A stretch of 64,000 bases of DNA, taken from positions 4,216,001 to 4,280,000 of the forward strand of contig NZ_CP081942.1 in assembly GCF_020386635.1 (NCBI RefSeq). The letters run 5' to 3'. The position numbers were made by a program, and so were the translations under genes. The notes under the pieces were generated by a model, which saw nothing but the letters and a program-made list of their open reading frames with translations, did not search any database and was not told the DNA's origin. The DNA is from Pseudomonas sp. MM211 (GTDB lineage: Bacteria > Pseudomonadota > Gammaproteobacteria > Pseudomonadales > Pseudomonadaceae). Of the stretch, positions 44,785 through 55,397 are shown piece by piece (position 1 is the first letter of the stretch; every line of letters begins with the position of its first letter).

Positions 44785-45500
44785 TGATTGCAGCCATTCC
44801 GCAATCACCCATCACGACCACCAATCGCCGGCAAGCCGGCTCCTACGGAATCGCGTTCCCTTCCACCGTGTAGGAGCCCGCTTGCGGGCGAAGCGATTGC
44901 GGGCATACCGCAAAAACGCATCACGGCCACCATTCGCCGGCAAGCCGGCTCCTACAGAATCGCGTTCCCTACCACCGTGTAGGAGCCCGCTTGCGGGCGA
45001 GGCGATTGCGGACATACCGCAATCACGCATCACGGCCACCAATCGCCGGCAAGCCGGCTCCTACGGAATCGCGTTCCCTACCACCGTGTAGGAGCCCGCT
45101 TGCGGGCGAGGCGAGTGCAGCCATCCCGCAATCACGCATCACGACCACCATTCGCCGGCAAGCCGGCTCCTACGCAATCGCGTTCCCCACCACCGTGTAG
45201 GAGCCCACTTGCGGGCGAGGCGATTGCGGACATACCGCAATCACGCATCACGGCCACCAATCGCCGGCAAGCCGGCTCCTACGGAATCGCGTTCCCTACC
45301 ACCGTCTAGGAGCCCGCTTGCGGGCGAAGCGATGGCGGGCATACCGCAAAAACGCATCACGGCCACCATTCGCTGGCAAGCCGGCTCCTACGGAATCGCG
45401 TTCCCTACCACCGTGTAGGAGCCCACTTGCGGGCGAGGCGATTGCGGGCATACCGCAATCACGCATCACGGCCACCATTCGCCGGCAAGCCGGCTCCTAC
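44785..45500. repeat. Tandem array, 109-bp unit, about 6.5 copies
   Basis: REP cores TAGGAGCCCGCTTGCGGGCG recur at about 44872, 44981, 45090, 45199, 45308 and 45417. Inverted cores CGCCGGCAAGCCGGCTCCTA recur at about 44826, 44935, 45044, 45153, 45262, 45371 and 45480. The spacing is exactly 109 bp. The spacer TTGCGGACATACCGCAATCA is itself an imperfect palindrome, and GAATCGCGTTCCCTACCACC joins units. Units are nearly identical, indicating recent amplification or homogenisation. The array fills the gap between the convergent GNAT and LysE genes. Stacked reading frames here are artefacts. Confidence 0.93.
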
Positions 45501-45525
45501 AAAGAGATCGCATCATTTAGGAGGT

Positions 45526-46131
45526 TTAGAGCGGCGCGCCGAGCCAGGCGGAAATCAATAGCAACAGCGCCATGACCTGGTTGAAGCGGGTCATGGCCTG
45601 GGCCGAGGTGAACAGTTTGGCAGCACCGCGGCCGAGCAATGCCCAGCAGCCCAGGCATGGCAAGGCGATAGCCAGGAAGATCGCCGCCAGCAAGGTCACC
45701 CGCATGGCCTGCCCGGGGCCAGGTGTGGCGAACACGCTGACCACCGCCAAAGCCATCATCCAGGTCTTGGGGTTGACCAGTTGCAGTGCCGCACCGGCAA
45801 ACAGGCCAAGCCGCTGCTCGCCTGGCCGCGCATCGTCTGCGTTCAACGCGGTAGCCGGGCTGCTGAAGATGCGCCACGCCAGGTAGCTCAGCCACAACAC
45901 GCCGAACCAGGCCATTGCCCATTGCAGGCGTGGGTGCTGTTGCAGCAATTCGCCGAGGCCAAGCCCGACTGCCACCACGATTGCCGCAGACCCCACACAG
46001 GCGCCGAGCACCAGCGGCAGGGTCGCCGCTACGCCGTAACGGGCGCTGCTGCCAAGCACCAGCACATTGGTCGGCCCCGGGGTGATCGACGCGACGAAAG
46101 CGAACAGCATGAAGGGCAACAACTGAGTCAT
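45526..46131 (-). CDS. LysE family translocator
   Basis: 201-residue inner-membrane exporter of the LysE/RhtB family, with about six helices. It starts MTQLLPFMLFAFVASITPGP with the family motif TPGPTN, then GACVGSAAIVVAVGLGLGEL and ALQLVNPKTWMMALAVVS (the NPK motif). It probably exports an amino acid or homoserine-lactone-like compound. The start at 46131 has CTGGAG upstream and matches the family; a longer reading to 46164 is less likely. It lies 46 bp downstream of an AraC-type regulator on the same strand, the usual pairing. Confidence 0.93.
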   Translation of the reverse strand: MTQLLPFMLFAFVASITPGPTNVLVLGSSARYGVAATLPLVLGACVGSAAIVVAVGLGLGELLQQHPRLQWAMAWFGVLWLSYLAWRIFSSPATALNADDARPGEQRLGLFAGAALQLVNPKTWMMALAVVSVFATPGPGQAMRVTLLAAIFLAIALPCLGCWALLGRGAAKLFTSAQAMTRFNQVMALLLLISAWLGAPL

Positions 46132-46177
46132 GAACAGGCTCCAGACAAACCGAGCGCTGATCATGAGTCGGGCAGCG

Positions 46178-47017
46178 TCAGGCGTCTGGAAGGTTTGAGC
46201 AACGCCGCTGGTAATGGGCCGGGGTCATGCCATAAGCCCGCCGGAACCAGCGCCCGAGATGACTCTGATCGGCGAAGCCAAGCACTGCAGCGACCTGAAC
46301 CGGCGGTTCGCCACGGGCCAGCATATGCCTCGCCCGGGCCAGGCGCAGTTGCACCAGATAGGCATGTGGCGCCAGGCCAAAAGCTGCCTTGAAGGCGCGG
46401 CTGAGGCGAAAGCGATCGACCCCACAGGCGGCGGCCAGGTCATCGAGACCAATGTCGCGAGTATGCTGATCATGCAGGAAATCCCGCGCACGCTGCGCAA
46501 CCAACGGCAGGCGCGGATCCGGATCGAGGCGCCGACGCCAGTGCAGCTGTTCGGTCAGACGCGTCAGCAGGCCGTCCAGTGCGCTCTGCCTGACCATGCG
46601 CATCTCCTGGCGATGCAGCGCGGCAAAGGCCTCGCCGACCGCCGCGAGCAGGCGAGGCTCATTGGCCAGGGTGGCGCTGAAGCCGGGCAGGCAGTCGGCG
46701 GGCGCCTGTTCGAACAGGCTGCGCAGCTCGCGCTCCAGCCACTGAGCATCCAGGTACAGCATCGAGTAGGTAAAGCCTTCCGGCTCCGGTGCATGGCCGT
46801 CATGGAGTTCACCAGGCTCGAGTAGAAACACCTGGCCGGCCAGGCTGCTGTTCAGTTGCTTGCGGCAATGGAACTGCTGCACGCCCTGCTCGGTGAACCC
46901 GACCAGATAGGCATCGTGCCAATGGGGATCGTAGGCATGCCCGCGAAAATGCGCGCGGATGGTCTCGATACCGGTGTCTTCATCCTGGGCCAGGTCGACC
47001 CAACTCTGCGCGCTCAT
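46178..47017 (-). CDS. AraC family transcriptional regulator
   Basis: 279-residue regulator. It has an N-terminal cupin-like sensing domain (HDAYLVGFTEQGVQQFHCRK, VFLLEPGELHDGHAPEPEGF) and a C-terminal AraC DNA-binding domain with two helix-turn-helix motifs (LDDLAAACGVDRFRLSRAF; VQVAAVLGFADQSHLGRWF, ending RRAYGMTPAHYQRR). It probably controls the LysE exporter gene directly downstream. The ligand is unknown. The 78-bp gap upstream, up to the DUF1615 gene, shows no clear operator. Confidence 0.93.
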   Translation of the reverse strand: MSAQSWVDLAQDEDTGIETIRAHFRGHAYDPHWHDAYLVGFTEQGVQQFHCRKQLNSSLAGQVFLLEPGELHDGHAPEPEGFTYSMLYLDAQWLERELRSLFEQAPADCLPGFSATLANEPRLLAAVGEAFAALHRQEMRMVRQSALDGLLTRLTEQLHWRRRLDPDPRLPLVAQRARDFLHDQHTRDIGLDDLAAACGVDRFRLSRAFKAAFGLAPHAYLVQLRLARARHMLARGEPPVQVAAVLGFADQSHLGRWFRRAYGMTPAHYQRRCSNLPDA

Positions 47018-47095
47018 GCTTGCTCCAGCGCCACGCTCTGCGGAGCGTTCATGCTACCCGACCCACCACGTATATTCTGGAAGGTTTGTGCAGCT

Positions 47096-48184
47096 TCAGC
47101 GCGCCCGCGCCATGCAGCGTTGATGGCGGGTGTCGACACGCTCGGCGAACCAGGCAGTGGTCAGCCTCCGGGTAATCTTCGGGCTTTTCAGAACGATGCC
47201 GGGCAGTACCGCCCGCGGCAGCGACATGCCTTCAGCCTCATCAGCCAGGGCGAATACCCGCTCGTACAAGCGGCTTTCTTCGAACTCCAGGGTATCGCCC
47301 TCCTCCAGCGCCCGGCGGATCGCCCGGTCGCTCATGCCCAGGCGTTTACCCAGCGACCGCACGGCCAGTTCGGTGGAGCCAGCCTTGCTGGTGCCGTGAA
47401 TGATCAGGTCGCCGTCCAGCGCCAGCGGAATGCCCGAGGCGATGGTGACCGCATGCTGGAAGGCCGCATTGCGGCTGGCGTACCAGCCGGCATTGAAGTC
47501 GGCGAAGCGATAAAGGGGTTTCGGGTAGCTGGCCGGATAGCCCAGCAGATGAGCGATACCGAAGTACATGCCGCCACGGCGGCTGAACACCTCGCGGCGA
47601 ATCGAGCCGTCGGGTGGATACGGATAGCCCTCGGCATTGGCCTGGGCAAAGGCGATGCTGACCTGCATCGGCCCACCGGTGCGCACCGGATTGAGGGTGC
47701 CGAACAGTTGCCGACCGAGCGGCACCATGCCGGTGAAGTCATCGAAAATGGCACTCAGCTGCTTTTCCGTGCGCACGCTATCCAGGCGCTGCTGATAGGT
47801 TTTGCCGGTAGGCGACTCGATGCGCAGCGCTGCATTTACCAGCAACTGCGGGATATGCAGGCTGGTAGCACGGCGGTCTATTTCCGCCCGGGCGATCTTC
47901 GCCAGGCCAGGTACCTGCGGGTCGGCAGTGAACGTCGATTCCTGCTCCGTCACTGCCAGCACGGCGCAGATATTCTCGGTGCTTGGCGCGATCTCCTGGG
48001 CCGCAAACGCGGCGTATATATCGGCCGCCCAGCCCTCGCGGTCAGGCGTATTCACCGGCATCAGGCGGACGATCTGCGCGCGCACCTCGGCCGGCCTCGG
48101 CGCAGGCACCTGCTGCTGGCTGGAACAGCCGGCCAGCAGCAAGATCAGCAACGCACAGGGTGTACGCAGGAACGATGACTTCAC
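47096..48184 (-). CDS. DUF1615 lipoprotein
   Basis: 362-residue predicted lipoprotein. The N terminus VKSSFLRTPCALLILLLAGC with SSQQ has a lipobox (LLAGC). The body matches DUF1615: VRAQIVRLMPVNTPDREGWA, AVLAVTEQESTFTADPQVPG, FSRRGGMYFGIAHLLGYPAS and LKSPKITRRLTTAWFAERVD. Parts resemble lysozyme-like (EQES) folds, so peptidoglycan contact is possible but unproven. The GTG at 48184 with GAGGA upstream is the likely start, since it places the lipobox correctly; the frame is open back to 48319. It lies 77 bp downstream of the TPR gene. Confidence 0.9.
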   Translation of the reverse strand: MKSSFLRTPCALLILLLAGCSSQQQVPAPRPAEVRAQIVRLMPVNTPDREGWAADIYAAFAAQEIAPSTENICAVLAVTEQESTFTADPQVPGLAKIARAEIDRRATSLHIPQLLVNAALRIESPTGKTYQQRLDSVRTEKQLSAIFDDFTGMVPLGRQLFGTLNPVRTGGPMQVSIAFAQANAEGYPYPPDGSIRREVFSRRGGMYFGIAHLLGYPASYPKPLYRFADFNAGWYASRNAAFQHAVTIASGIPLALDGDLIIHGTSKAGSTELAVRSLGKRLGMSDRAIRRALEEGDTLEFEESRLYERVFALADEAEGMSLPRAVLPGIVLKSPKITRRLTTAWFAERVDTRHQRCMARAR

Positions 48185-48261
48185 CCGGACAATCCTCGGA
48201 TAGCAATGACCCTGCTGAGACAACGCCAGCCCCCAGCCTATCCACGATAATTTCAGCCGAT

Positions 48262-49320
48262 TCAATGCCCGCCCCGCTCGGCCAGACGCGCCTGCATCTC
48301 GGTCGCCCGATCCGACCAACCGGCAACTCGATACAGTTCGAGCAGATCCTGGAGCGTCTCGGTGATAGCCGGGTCACGCTGATCCAGCGCGGCCTGGCGA
48401 ATATCCAATGCCCGCAACAGCAGCGGCTCGGCCTTGGCGTATTCGCCCTGCACGCCATATAGCCCGGCTAAATTGCTCAGCGCCACGGCGACCTGCGGAT
48501 GCTGCAGCCCATACAAGCGCTCATCCATGGCCAGGGCGCGGCGCATCAATACATCGGCTTCTGGGTAACGCCCCTGACGGGCGTACAGACCCGCGAGATT
48601 ATTAAGACTGAGAGACAGCTGCGGATGGTCAGCGCCAAGACGCTGCTCGCGAATGGCCAGCGCGCGTCGGTAATGGGGTTCAGCTTCAGCGTAGCGGCCC
48701 TGCGCCTCCATGAGCAGGCCGACGTTGTTGAGCACACCCGCCACCGCGAGATCGGATGCCCCCAGCGCTTTCTCGAAGTTGCTCAGGGCGCGCCCATAGG
48801 CCTTCTCAGCCTCGGCGTAGCGGCCCTGGCTGGTATACAGCAAAGCCAGGTTGTTGAGGCTCTCGGCCACGTAGGGGCTGTCCGCGCCCAGCCTGCTCTC
48901 GCGAATGTTCAGCGCCCGGGTGTAATAAGCCTCGGCTTCAGCATACTGGCCACGGGCATCGTGAACCTTACCCAGATTGATCAGCGCCGCAGCCACGCCG
49001 AGATCATACGCCCCCAGGGCCCTCTCACGAATGTTCAGGGCACGTCGGTAGAGCGGCAGCGCTTCGTCGAAACGCCCGAGGCTCGCGTATACGCTCGCCA
49101 ACGTATCCAGGCTGTTGCCGATGGCCTGCTGATCACCGCCAGCCGTACGCTCCGCCAGGGCCAGAGCCTGACGCGCCGGCTCGATGGCCCGCTGGTACTG
49201 CCCGGCCTGAAACAGCTCACGAACCTGGGAATCCAACTGCACCCGGCGTTCGTCGTCATCCTCAGCGGCGGACGCACAGACCGAGACAGCCAACAGCAGC
49301 ACCAGAAAGCTCGCTCGCAT
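48262..49320 (-). CDS. Secreted tetratricopeptide-repeat protein
   Basis: 352-residue exported TPR protein. MRASFLVLLLAVSVCASAAE is a signal peptide. The rest is a row of about six 42-residue TPR_12-type repeats with the pattern A-x-x-L-N-N-L-A-x-L-Y-x-x-Q-G-R-Y-x-E-A-E-x-x, for example ESLNNLALLYTSQGRYAEAE and LSNLAGLYGVQGEYAKAEPL. It is likely a periplasmic protein-protein scaffold; partners are unknown. I chose ATG 49320 so that the signal peptide is N-terminal; ATG 49347 adds nine residues. It is upstream of the DUF1615 lipoprotein on the same strand, so they may work together at the envelope. Confidence 0.88.
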   Translation of the reverse strand: MRASFLVLLLAVSVCASAAEDDDERRVQLDSQVRELFQAGQYQRAIEPARQALALAERTAGGDQQAIGNSLDTLASVYASLGRFDEALPLYRRALNIRERALGAYDLGVAAALINLGKVHDARGQYAEAEAYYTRALNIRESRLGADSPYVAESLNNLALLYTSQGRYAEAEKAYGRALSNFEKALGASDLAVAGVLNNVGLLMEAQGRYAEAEPHYRRALAIREQRLGADHPQLSLSLNNLAGLYARQGRYPEADVLMRRALAMDERLYGLQHPQVAVALSNLAGLYGVQGEYAKAEPLLLRALDIRQAALDQRDPAITETLQDLLELYRVAGWSDRATEMQARLAERGGH

Positions 49321-49501
49321 CCTCTTCGTCCCTGAATAAGCAGCCATCGTTGAACCGTCTCATAGGAAAGGCAGCGGAAAAAGCAGTTCGAACCGAGGCA
49401 CAAGCGCAGCGGTCTACAAATAACCTACGGCCCGAATCAACGGACCTGCGGACACGGAGCAAGTTCCGCTCCAGGATCGGCATGAGCAAGGAGATCCACC
49501 C

Positions 49502-49786
49502 ATGGTTACCCATTACAAGACCGATGGTCACTTGGCCTGCGGCACCCACGGCGAGAACGTCACCTCCAGCAAAGAGCTGAACCGGGTGAAATGCCGCAAC
49601 TGCCGCAACACCGAAGCCTACAAGCAGGCCCGTCGTGACACTCGCAATGCAAGCCGACGCGCTGCCCGTAAGGCCAAGAGCAATCAGCCTCGTACCGACT
49701 GGCGCTCGTCCTGGCAGCAACGCCTCACCGAGCTGCCGGGCACCCACCGCCTGCCGCGCGGCTTCGCTGGGCAGCCCTACGTATAG
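49502..49786 (+). CDS. Small basic Cys-containing protein, function unknown
   Basis: 94-residue protein starting MVTHYKTDGHLACGTHGENV, with AAGGAG upstream. The Cys/His set C-G-T-H ... C-R-N-C looks like a small zinc ribbon. It is followed by a strongly basic helix (KQARRDTRNASRRAARKAKS). Such a make-up suits RNA or DNA binding; this is inference. I do not recognise a named family. The gene stands alone and ends before a perfect hairpin at 49811-49849. The 180-bp region upstream (49321-49500) has no other gene. Confidence 0.72.
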   Translation: MVTHYKTDGHLACGTHGENVTSSKELNRVKCRNCRNTEAYKQARRDTRNASRRAARKAKSNQPRTDWRSSWQQRLTELPGTHRLPRGFAGQPYV

Positions 49787-49810
49787 GGTTTAGCGTAAGT
49801 CAGGCTGATA

Positions 49811-49849
49811 GCAGAAGGGGTGGATCGGTAATCGATCCACCCCTTCTGC
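49811..49849. terminator. Perfect 17-bp hairpin between convergent genes
   Basis: GCAGAAGGGGTGGATCG (49811-49827) pairs exactly with 49833-49849 across a 5-nt loop. It sits directly after the glgB stop codon on the minus strand and 25 bp after the small Cys-protein gene on the plus strand. There is no T-run on either side, so it may act as a transcript-end stabiliser or a weak bidirectional terminator. Confidence 0.7.
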
Positions 49850-49850
49850 G

Positions 49851-52055
49851 TTAGTGCGGCTTGATCACCAGCGTGGCGAGCGGCGGCAGATCCAGCAGCA
49901 ACGACTGCGGCTGACCATGGCTGGCGAGTGTCTCAGTCAGCAACGCGCCCTGGCTGCCAGAATTCGAGCCGGCATAACGCTCGGCATCGCTGTTGAGCAG
50001 CACATGCCAGCTACCCTCTTTCGGCACACCGATGCGGTAACCATTGCGCGGCTCGGGCGTGAAGTTGTGCACCACCAGCAGCGGCGCGCCGGTCTCGTCC
50101 TGACGCAACCAGGCGAACACGCTGTTGACGGCATCGTCACCGATCAGCCAGGCGAAGCCCTCGGCCTGACCATCCAGACGGTGCAGCGCCGGCTCGTGGC
50201 GGTACAGGCCGTTGAGGTCGCTGACCAATTGCTGCACGCCCTTGTGCTCGCCATAACGCAGCAGGTACCAGTCCAGCTCGTGGTCATGGTTCCACTCGCG
50301 CCACTGGCCGAACTCGCAGCCCATGAACAGCAGCTTCTTGCCCGGATGGCTCCACATGAAGCTCAGGTACAGGCGCAGGTTGGCGAACTTCTGCCAGCGG
50401 TCACCGGGCATCTTGTCGAGCAGCGAACGCTTGCCGTGCACCACTTCGTCGTGGGAGATCGGCAACACGAAATGCTCGGAAAACGCATATAGCAGGCCGA
50501 ACGTCAGTTGGTGATGATGGTGCTGGCGGTGCAGCGGGTCTTCAGCAACGTACTTGAGGCTGTCGTGCATCCAGCCCATGTTCCACTTGTAGGCGAAACC
50601 CAGGCCGCCTTCCTGCGTCGGTCGGCTGACGCCAGGCCAGGCGGTCGACTCTTCGGCGATCACCAGGGCGCCGGGCACTTCCTGGGCGACTACGTCGTTG
50701 AGGTGGCGCAGGAAGTCGATGCTCTCCAGATTCTCGCGGCCGCCGTGGCGGTTGGGAATCCACTCGCCTTCCTTGCGCGAATAGTCGCGATACAACATCG
50801 AAGCCACCGCATCCACCCGCAGGGCATCGATGTGATAAGCGCGCAGCCAGTGCAGCGCCGAGGCCAGCATGAAGCCATGCACTTCGGTGCGGCCGAGATT
50901 GTAAATGTAGGTATCCCAGTCCTGGTGGAAGCCTTCGAACGGGTGCGCATACTCGTACAGGGCCGTGCCGTCGAACTGGCCGAGGCCATGGGCGTCGGTG
51001 GGAAAATGCGCCGGCACCCAGTCGAGAATCACGCCGATACCGGCCTGGTGACAGGCGTCGACGAAGGCGGCGAAATCCGCCGGGCTGCCATAGCGCGAGG
51101 TGGGCGCGAACTGGGAAAGCAACTGATAGCCCCAGGAACCACCGAAGGGGTGCTCCATGATCGGCATCAGTTCGATATGGGTGAAACCCAGTTGCTGCAC
51201 GTAGGGAATCAGCTGCTCGCCGAGCTCTTTCCAGCTCAGCACGCGGCCGTCTTCGCCGCCCTCGCGGCGCCACGAACCGACATGCACTTCATAGATCGAC
51301 ATCGGCGCCTGATAGCCCTGCTGCGCCTGGCGTTGCTGCATCCAGTCGCCATCACGCCAGTCGAACTCCAGCGGCGCCGAGACCACCGAACCAGTGGCTG
51401 GCGGCAACTCGGTTGCCAGTGCCATGGGATCGGCCTTGAGCGGCAGCAGGCCTTCGCGGCCGAGGATCTCGAACTTATAGACTTCGCCCGGGCCGAGGCG
51501 CGGCACGAACAGCTCCCAGACCCCGCTCGGCTGGCGCAGGCGCATCGGGTGGCGACGGCCATCCCAGCCATTGAAACCGCCGACCACCGATACCCGGCGG
51601 GCATTCGGCGCCCACACCGAGAAGCGCACGCCCTGCACGCCTTCATGGGTCGTCAGCTGGGCACCAAGGCTCTTGCCGAGTTCGCGGTGGTTACCCTCGG
51701 CGAACAGGTACAGATCCATTTCACCGAGCAGTTGCCCAAAGGCATACGGGTCTTCGGTTTCCTGGACGCCGGAGCTCCAGTTGATGCGGTAGCGATAGGG
51801 CACGCGCTGCTCGACACGAATGCTGAACAGCCCCGGTACGCTCGATTGCTCCAGCGAGCCGAGGGTTTCACCACTGACGGCGTGGATCAGCTCGACACCC
51901 AGGGCGCCGGGCAGATAGGTACGAATCGTCAGACCGTGAGCGAACTCATGTGGGCCCAAAATTGAAAACGGGTCGCCGTGCTCACCCCTGATCAGGGACT
52001 CAATGGCGGCGCGGTCGATACCTGCCACCTGGCGATCAGTTTCTCCATTACTCAT
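49851..52055 (-). CDS. glgB: 1,4-alpha-glucan branching enzyme
   Basis: GH13_9 branching enzyme, 734 residues, creating alpha-1,6 branches in glucan. An N-terminal segment ([20 protein letters not shown]) and CBM48 domain ([20 protein letters not shown]) precede the barrel. That carries [20 protein letters not shown] (region I), [20 protein letters not shown] (nucleophile Asp), [20 protein letters not shown] (acid/base Glu) and [20 protein letters not shown] (region IV). It is the last gene of glgE-treS-glgB; its start overlaps the treS stop by 4 bp. It branches the chains made by GlgE (and GlgA). Confidence 0.97.
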   Translation of the reverse strand: MSNGETDRQVAGIDRAAIESLIRGEHGDPFSILGPHEFAHGLTIRTYLPGALGVELIHAVSGETLGSLEQSSVPGLFSIRVEQRVPYRYRINWSSGVQETEDPYAFGQLLGEMDLYLFAEGNHRELGKSLGAQLTTHEGVQGVRFSVWAPNARRVSVVGGFNGWDGRRHPMRLRQPSGVWELFVPRLGPGEVYKFEILGREGLLPLKADPMALATELPPATGSVVSAPLEFDWRDGDWMQQRQAQQGYQAPMSIYEVHVGSWRREGGEDGRVLSWKELGEQLIPYVQQLGFTHIELMPIMEHPFGGSWGYQLLSQFAPTSRYGSPADFAAFVDACHQAGIGVILDWVPAHFPTDAHGLGQFDGTALYEYAHPFEGFHQDWDTYIYNLGRTEVHGFMLASALHWLRAYHIDALRVDAVASMLYRDYSRKEGEWIPNRHGGRENLESIDFLRHLNDVVAQEVPGALVIAEESTAWPGVSRPTQEGGLGFAYKWNMGWMHDSLKYVAEDPLHRQHHHHQLTFGLLYAFSEHFVLPISHDEVVHGKRSLLDKMPGDRWQKFANLRLYLSFMWSHPGKKLLFMGCEFGQWREWNHDHELDWYLLRYGEHKGVQQLVSDLNGLYRHEPALHRLDGQAEGFAWLIGDDAVNSVFAWLRQDETGAPLLVVHNFTPEPRNGYRIGVPKEGSWHVLLNSDAERYAGSNSGSQGALLTETLASHGQPQSLLLDLPPLATLVIKPH

Positions 52056-55000
52056 CGTTTACCGCTCCCCAGAAGATATTTGGTCAGCTCTATCAGCCCT
52101 TGTACCGGAACCTCCAGCCAATCAGGGCGATAGCGCGCTTCATACAGAATTTCGTAGGCCGCTTTCTCGATGCAGAACAACGCCAGCGCCGCCACTTCAC
52201 CTTCGCGTTCATGCCAGGCGTGGGGCAAATCTGCCGCCGCCAGGCGATAGGCTTCGTTGAACGCCGTTCTCGACTGGCTGCGATAGAGCCCGGCGATATG
52301 CTGGCGTGCGTGCTCTGCTTCCGGCGTCACATCGGCGCTCTGGGCGCTGCGCATGGCCATAGCGGCAGCGTAGTCGAAGGAGCGCAGCATGCCGGCAACA
52401 TCCTTGAGCGGGCTGTAGAACGCGCGACGTTCATCCAGCGTGCGGGTCGGCTCGCCCTCGAAGTCGATCAGATAAGCGTCGCCCTGCACCACCAGCACCT
52501 GGCCAAGATGCAGATCGCCGTGCACGCGCATGCGGATACCGCCCGCCGAACGCCGCGCCAAGTCGTCCACCAGGGTGATGATCTGCTCGTGCCGTACGGC
52601 CAACCAATCGGCCTGGTTGGCTGCTTCACCGGTGAGTTCCCCTCGCCCTTCGGCCACCAACATCAGCGCCTCGCGCACTTGGCCTGCGATGCTTTGCGAC
52701 CAGTCGGCCACATCGACCTCGCTGGTTTCGCGGTAACCAAAATCAGGGTTATCGCTGGCTTGGCCGAGAGCCATGTGCATTTCGCCCAGGCGCCGCCCCA
52801 GGAGCCCGGCGAAGGCATCTAATTCGGCCAGCGCGGTGTATTGGTTTTCCTGCTCCGAGTGACCGCCGGCCAGCTCATCACGGATCGCCCGCTCCAGATT
52901 GTTCTGCGTCCATTGCCAGGCATCGCCCTGATTGTTCAGGTAGCCCTGCAGGATCATCAACGTATGCGGCACGCCCTGCTCATCGACCCTGCGAACTTCA
53001 CCCAGCAATGGGGCGATGTGCTCGAAGCCGGCGGCTGTCAGGTAGCCGCCTATTTCCGCTTCCGGGTGGATGCCGGGCAGCACACGGCGAATCAGCTTGA
53101 GTACCGCCTGCTCGGCGATGATCGCCGAACTATTGGACTGCTCGGCGGAAATCAGCTGCACCTCGGCTTCGGCCAGATCGCCCAGGGCTTCCAGGCGTGG
53201 CGTGGGCACGAACTGGATCTCGCTGCCCTGCCAACCCAACACGCTGCTTTCACGCAGGTGACGCATCACATGGCGGACGAAACCATTGAGGGTAAAACCG
53301 TCTGTCAGCAGGCCAACCTGGCGTCCGCGACGCAGACGCGCCAAGGCCAGTTGCTGAGGCACGCTAGTGCCCGCCTCATGCTCACCGACGAACCCCAGCG
53401 GCAGTTGATACTGTTCGCTGGTGCCCGATTCACGGCTGACTTGCACTTCGCTGAGCACATACAACTCATCCGGCTCACCAAAGGGAATGGCGTAGAGCAG
53501 CTTGACCTGACGCAGATCCTCGCCCTGCCCTGAGAACCAGCGACGTTTGGGCAGGTAGGCCGGTAGCGACTCCTGCTCGAGGGTCGTGCGGGCCGGTGGC
53601 TGCAGCAGTTCACCAAGCGCTTGCTTGATCACCAGAGTGGTCAGCTCCGGCAAGCGATCGACCGGTGGAACGTGCCAACTGGGCATTTGCGCCTCCTCGG
53701 CGAGCAGAAACCAGTAAAAACCATAAGGCGGTAGTGTCAGCAGATAGTTGAGCTGCCCGATGGGCGGGAACGACGAACCGCCGACCATCTCCACCGGTAC
53801 CTTGCCTTCGTGAGCCGACAGCTCTAGCTCGACTGCCTGAGCCGCTCGGGACAAGTTGGCCACGCAGAGAATCAGCTCCGGGTTGCCATCGGCATTGGTA
53901 GCCTCACGCAGATAGGCCAGTACCCGGCGATTGTTCGGCGTAAGCATTTTCAGCGTGCCGCGGCCAAAGGCCTTGTGCTGCTTGCGAATGTTGAGCATGC
54001 GCCGCGTCCAGTTGAGCAGCGAATGGGGGTCGCGGGACTGGGTTTCGACGTTGATGCTCTGGAAGCCATACAGCGGATCCATCACCGGCGGCAGTACCAG
54101 GCTGGCTGGGTCGGCGCGGGAGAACCCGCCGTTACGATCCGGTGACCACTGCATCGGTGTGCGCACGCCATCGCGGTCGCCAAGAAAGATGTTGTCGCCC
54201 ATGCCGATCTCATCGCCGTAATACAGGGTCGGCGTGCCCGGCATCGACAGCAGCAAACTGTTGAGCAGCTCGATACGCCGGCGATCCCGCTCGACAAGCG
54301 GCGCCAAGCGGCGGCGAATCCCCAAGTTGATGCGCGCCCGGCGGTCGGCAGCGTAGTAGTTCCACAGGTAGTCGCGTTCCTGATCGGTGACCATTTCCAG
54401 GGTCAGCTCATCATGGTTGCGCAGGAAGATCGCCCACTGGCAGTTTTCCGGAATGTCCGGCGTTTGGCGCAGGATGTCGGTGATCGGAAAACGATCCTCC
54501 TGGGCGATGGCCATGTACATGCGCGGCATCAACGGAAAGTGGAAGGCCATATGGCATTCGTCACCGGGGCCGCCATCCTGGCCGCCGAAATACAGCTGAG
54601 TGTCTTCGGGCCACTGATTGGCTTCGGCCAGCAGCATGCGATCGGGGTAATTGGCATCGAGCTCGGCGCGAATCTTCTTCAGCACCACGTGGGTTTCTGG
54701 CAGGTTCTCGTTATTGGTGCCGTCGCGCTCGATCAGGTACGGGATGGCATCCAGGCGCAAGCCGTCGACGCCCAGATCCAGCCAGAAGCGCATGACCGCC
54801 AGCACTTCCTTGAGCACCTGAGGGTTGTCGAAATTCAGATCCGGCTGATGTGAATAGAAGCGATGCCAGTAGTACTGCCCGGCTTCGGCATCCCACGTCC
54901 AGTTGGATTTTTCGGTATCGAGGAAGATGATCCGCGTGCCGTCGTACTTCTGGTCACTGTCAGACCACACGTAGAAGTCACGCGCCTTGCTGCCGGGCTT

Positions 55001-55384
55001 GGCGGCACGGGCACGCTGAAACCAGGGGTGCTGATCCGAGGTGTGGTTGATCACCAGCTCGGTGATTACCCGCAAGCCGCGCTTATGGGCTTCGCTGATC
55101 AAGCGGCGCGCGTCGGCCATGGTGCCGTAGTCCGGATGCACATCGCGGTATTCGGAAATGTCGTAGCCATCATCGCGACGCGGCGACGGGTAGAACGGCA
55201 GTAACCACAGCGTATTGACACCCAGATCGGCGATGTAATCGAGCTTGGCGATCAAACCGGCGAAATCACCGATGCCATCATTATTGGCATCGAAGAACGA
55301 CTTGATGTGCACCTGATAGATGATCGCGTCCTTGTACCACTGCGGGTCATTGAGGAACGTACCGCGCGGTTTTTTGCGTGCCAT
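52052..55384 (-). CDS. treS: Trehalose synthase / maltokinase fusion
   Basis: 1110-residue bifunctional protein. Residues ~1-555 are a GH13_16 trehalose synthase interconverting trehalose and maltose: [20 protein letters not shown], the nucleophile Asp212 in [34 protein letters not shown] (acid/base Glu) and [18 protein letters not shown]. Residues ~610-1110 are a maltokinase (Mak/Pep2) forming maltose-1-phosphate, with [20 protein letters not shown] and the kinase loop [20 protein letters not shown] plus YLIDFEGEP. The ATG at 55384 matches the family start, 13 nt after the glgE stop. The fusion channels trehalose to the GlgE substrate. Confidence 0.97.
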   Translation of the reverse strand: MARKKPRGTFLNDPQWYKDAIIYQVHIKSFFDANNDGIGDFAGLIAKLDYIADLGVNTLWLLPFYPSPRRDDGYDISEYRDVHPDYGTMADARRLISEAHKRGLRVITELVINHTSDQHPWFQRARAAKPGSKARDFYVWSDSDQKYDGTRIIFLDTEKSNWTWDAEAGQYYWHRFYSHQPDLNFDNPQVLKEVLAVMRFWLDLGVDGLRLDAIPYLIERDGTNNENLPETHVVLKKIRAELDANYPDRMLLAEANQWPEDTQLYFGGQDGGPGDECHMAFHFPLMPRMYMAIAQEDRFPITDILRQTPDIPENCQWAIFLRNHDELTLEMVTDQERDYLWNYYAADRRARINLGIRRRLAPLVERDRRRIELLNSLLLSMPGTPTLYYGDEIGMGDNIFLGDRDGVRTPMQWSPDRNGGFSRADPASLVLPPVMDPLYGFQSINVETQSRDPHSLLNWTRRMLNIRKQHKAFGRGTLKMLTPNNRRVLAYLREATNADGNPELILCVANLSRAAQAVELELSAHEGKVPVEMVGGSSFPPIGQLNYLLTLPPYGFYWFLLAEEAQMPSWHVPPVDRLPELTTLVIKQALGELLQPPARTTLEQESLPAYLPKRRWFSGQGEDLRQVKLLYAIPFGEPDELYVLSEVQVSRESGTSEQYQLPLGFVGEHEAGTSVPQQLALARLRRGRQVGLLTDGFTLNGFVRHVMRHLRESSVLGWQGSEIQFVPTPRLEALGDLAEAEVQLISAEQSNSSAIIAEQAVLKLIRRVLPGIHPEAEIGGYLTAAGFEHIAPLLGEVRRVDEQGVPHTLMILQGYLNNQGDAWQWTQNNLERAIRDELAGGHSEQENQYTALAELDAFAGLLGRRLGEMHMALGQASDNPDFGYRETSEVDVADWSQSIAGQVREALMLVAEGRGELTGEAANQADWLAVRHEQIITLVDDLARRSAGGIRMRVHGDLHLGQVLVVQGDAYLIDFEGEPTRTLDERRAFYSPLKDVAGMLRSFDYAAAMAMRSAQSADVTPEAEHARQHIAGLYRSQSRTAFNEAYRLAAADLPHAWHEREGEVAALALFCIEKAAYEILYEARYRPDWLEVPVQGLIELTKYLLGSGKR

Positions 55385-55397
55385 CGGGTATGTCCTC

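Noticed and set aside
44785..45500. CRISPR array
   Set aside because: The repeat covers the whole 109-bp unit, spacers are the same in each unit, cores are paired inverted REP palindromes, and there are no cas genes.
44788..45575. Series of stacked ~69-residue reading frames with near-identical products
   Set aside because: They follow the 109-bp period of the REP array exactly (109 is not a multiple of three, so each unit changes frame) and are repeat artefacts.
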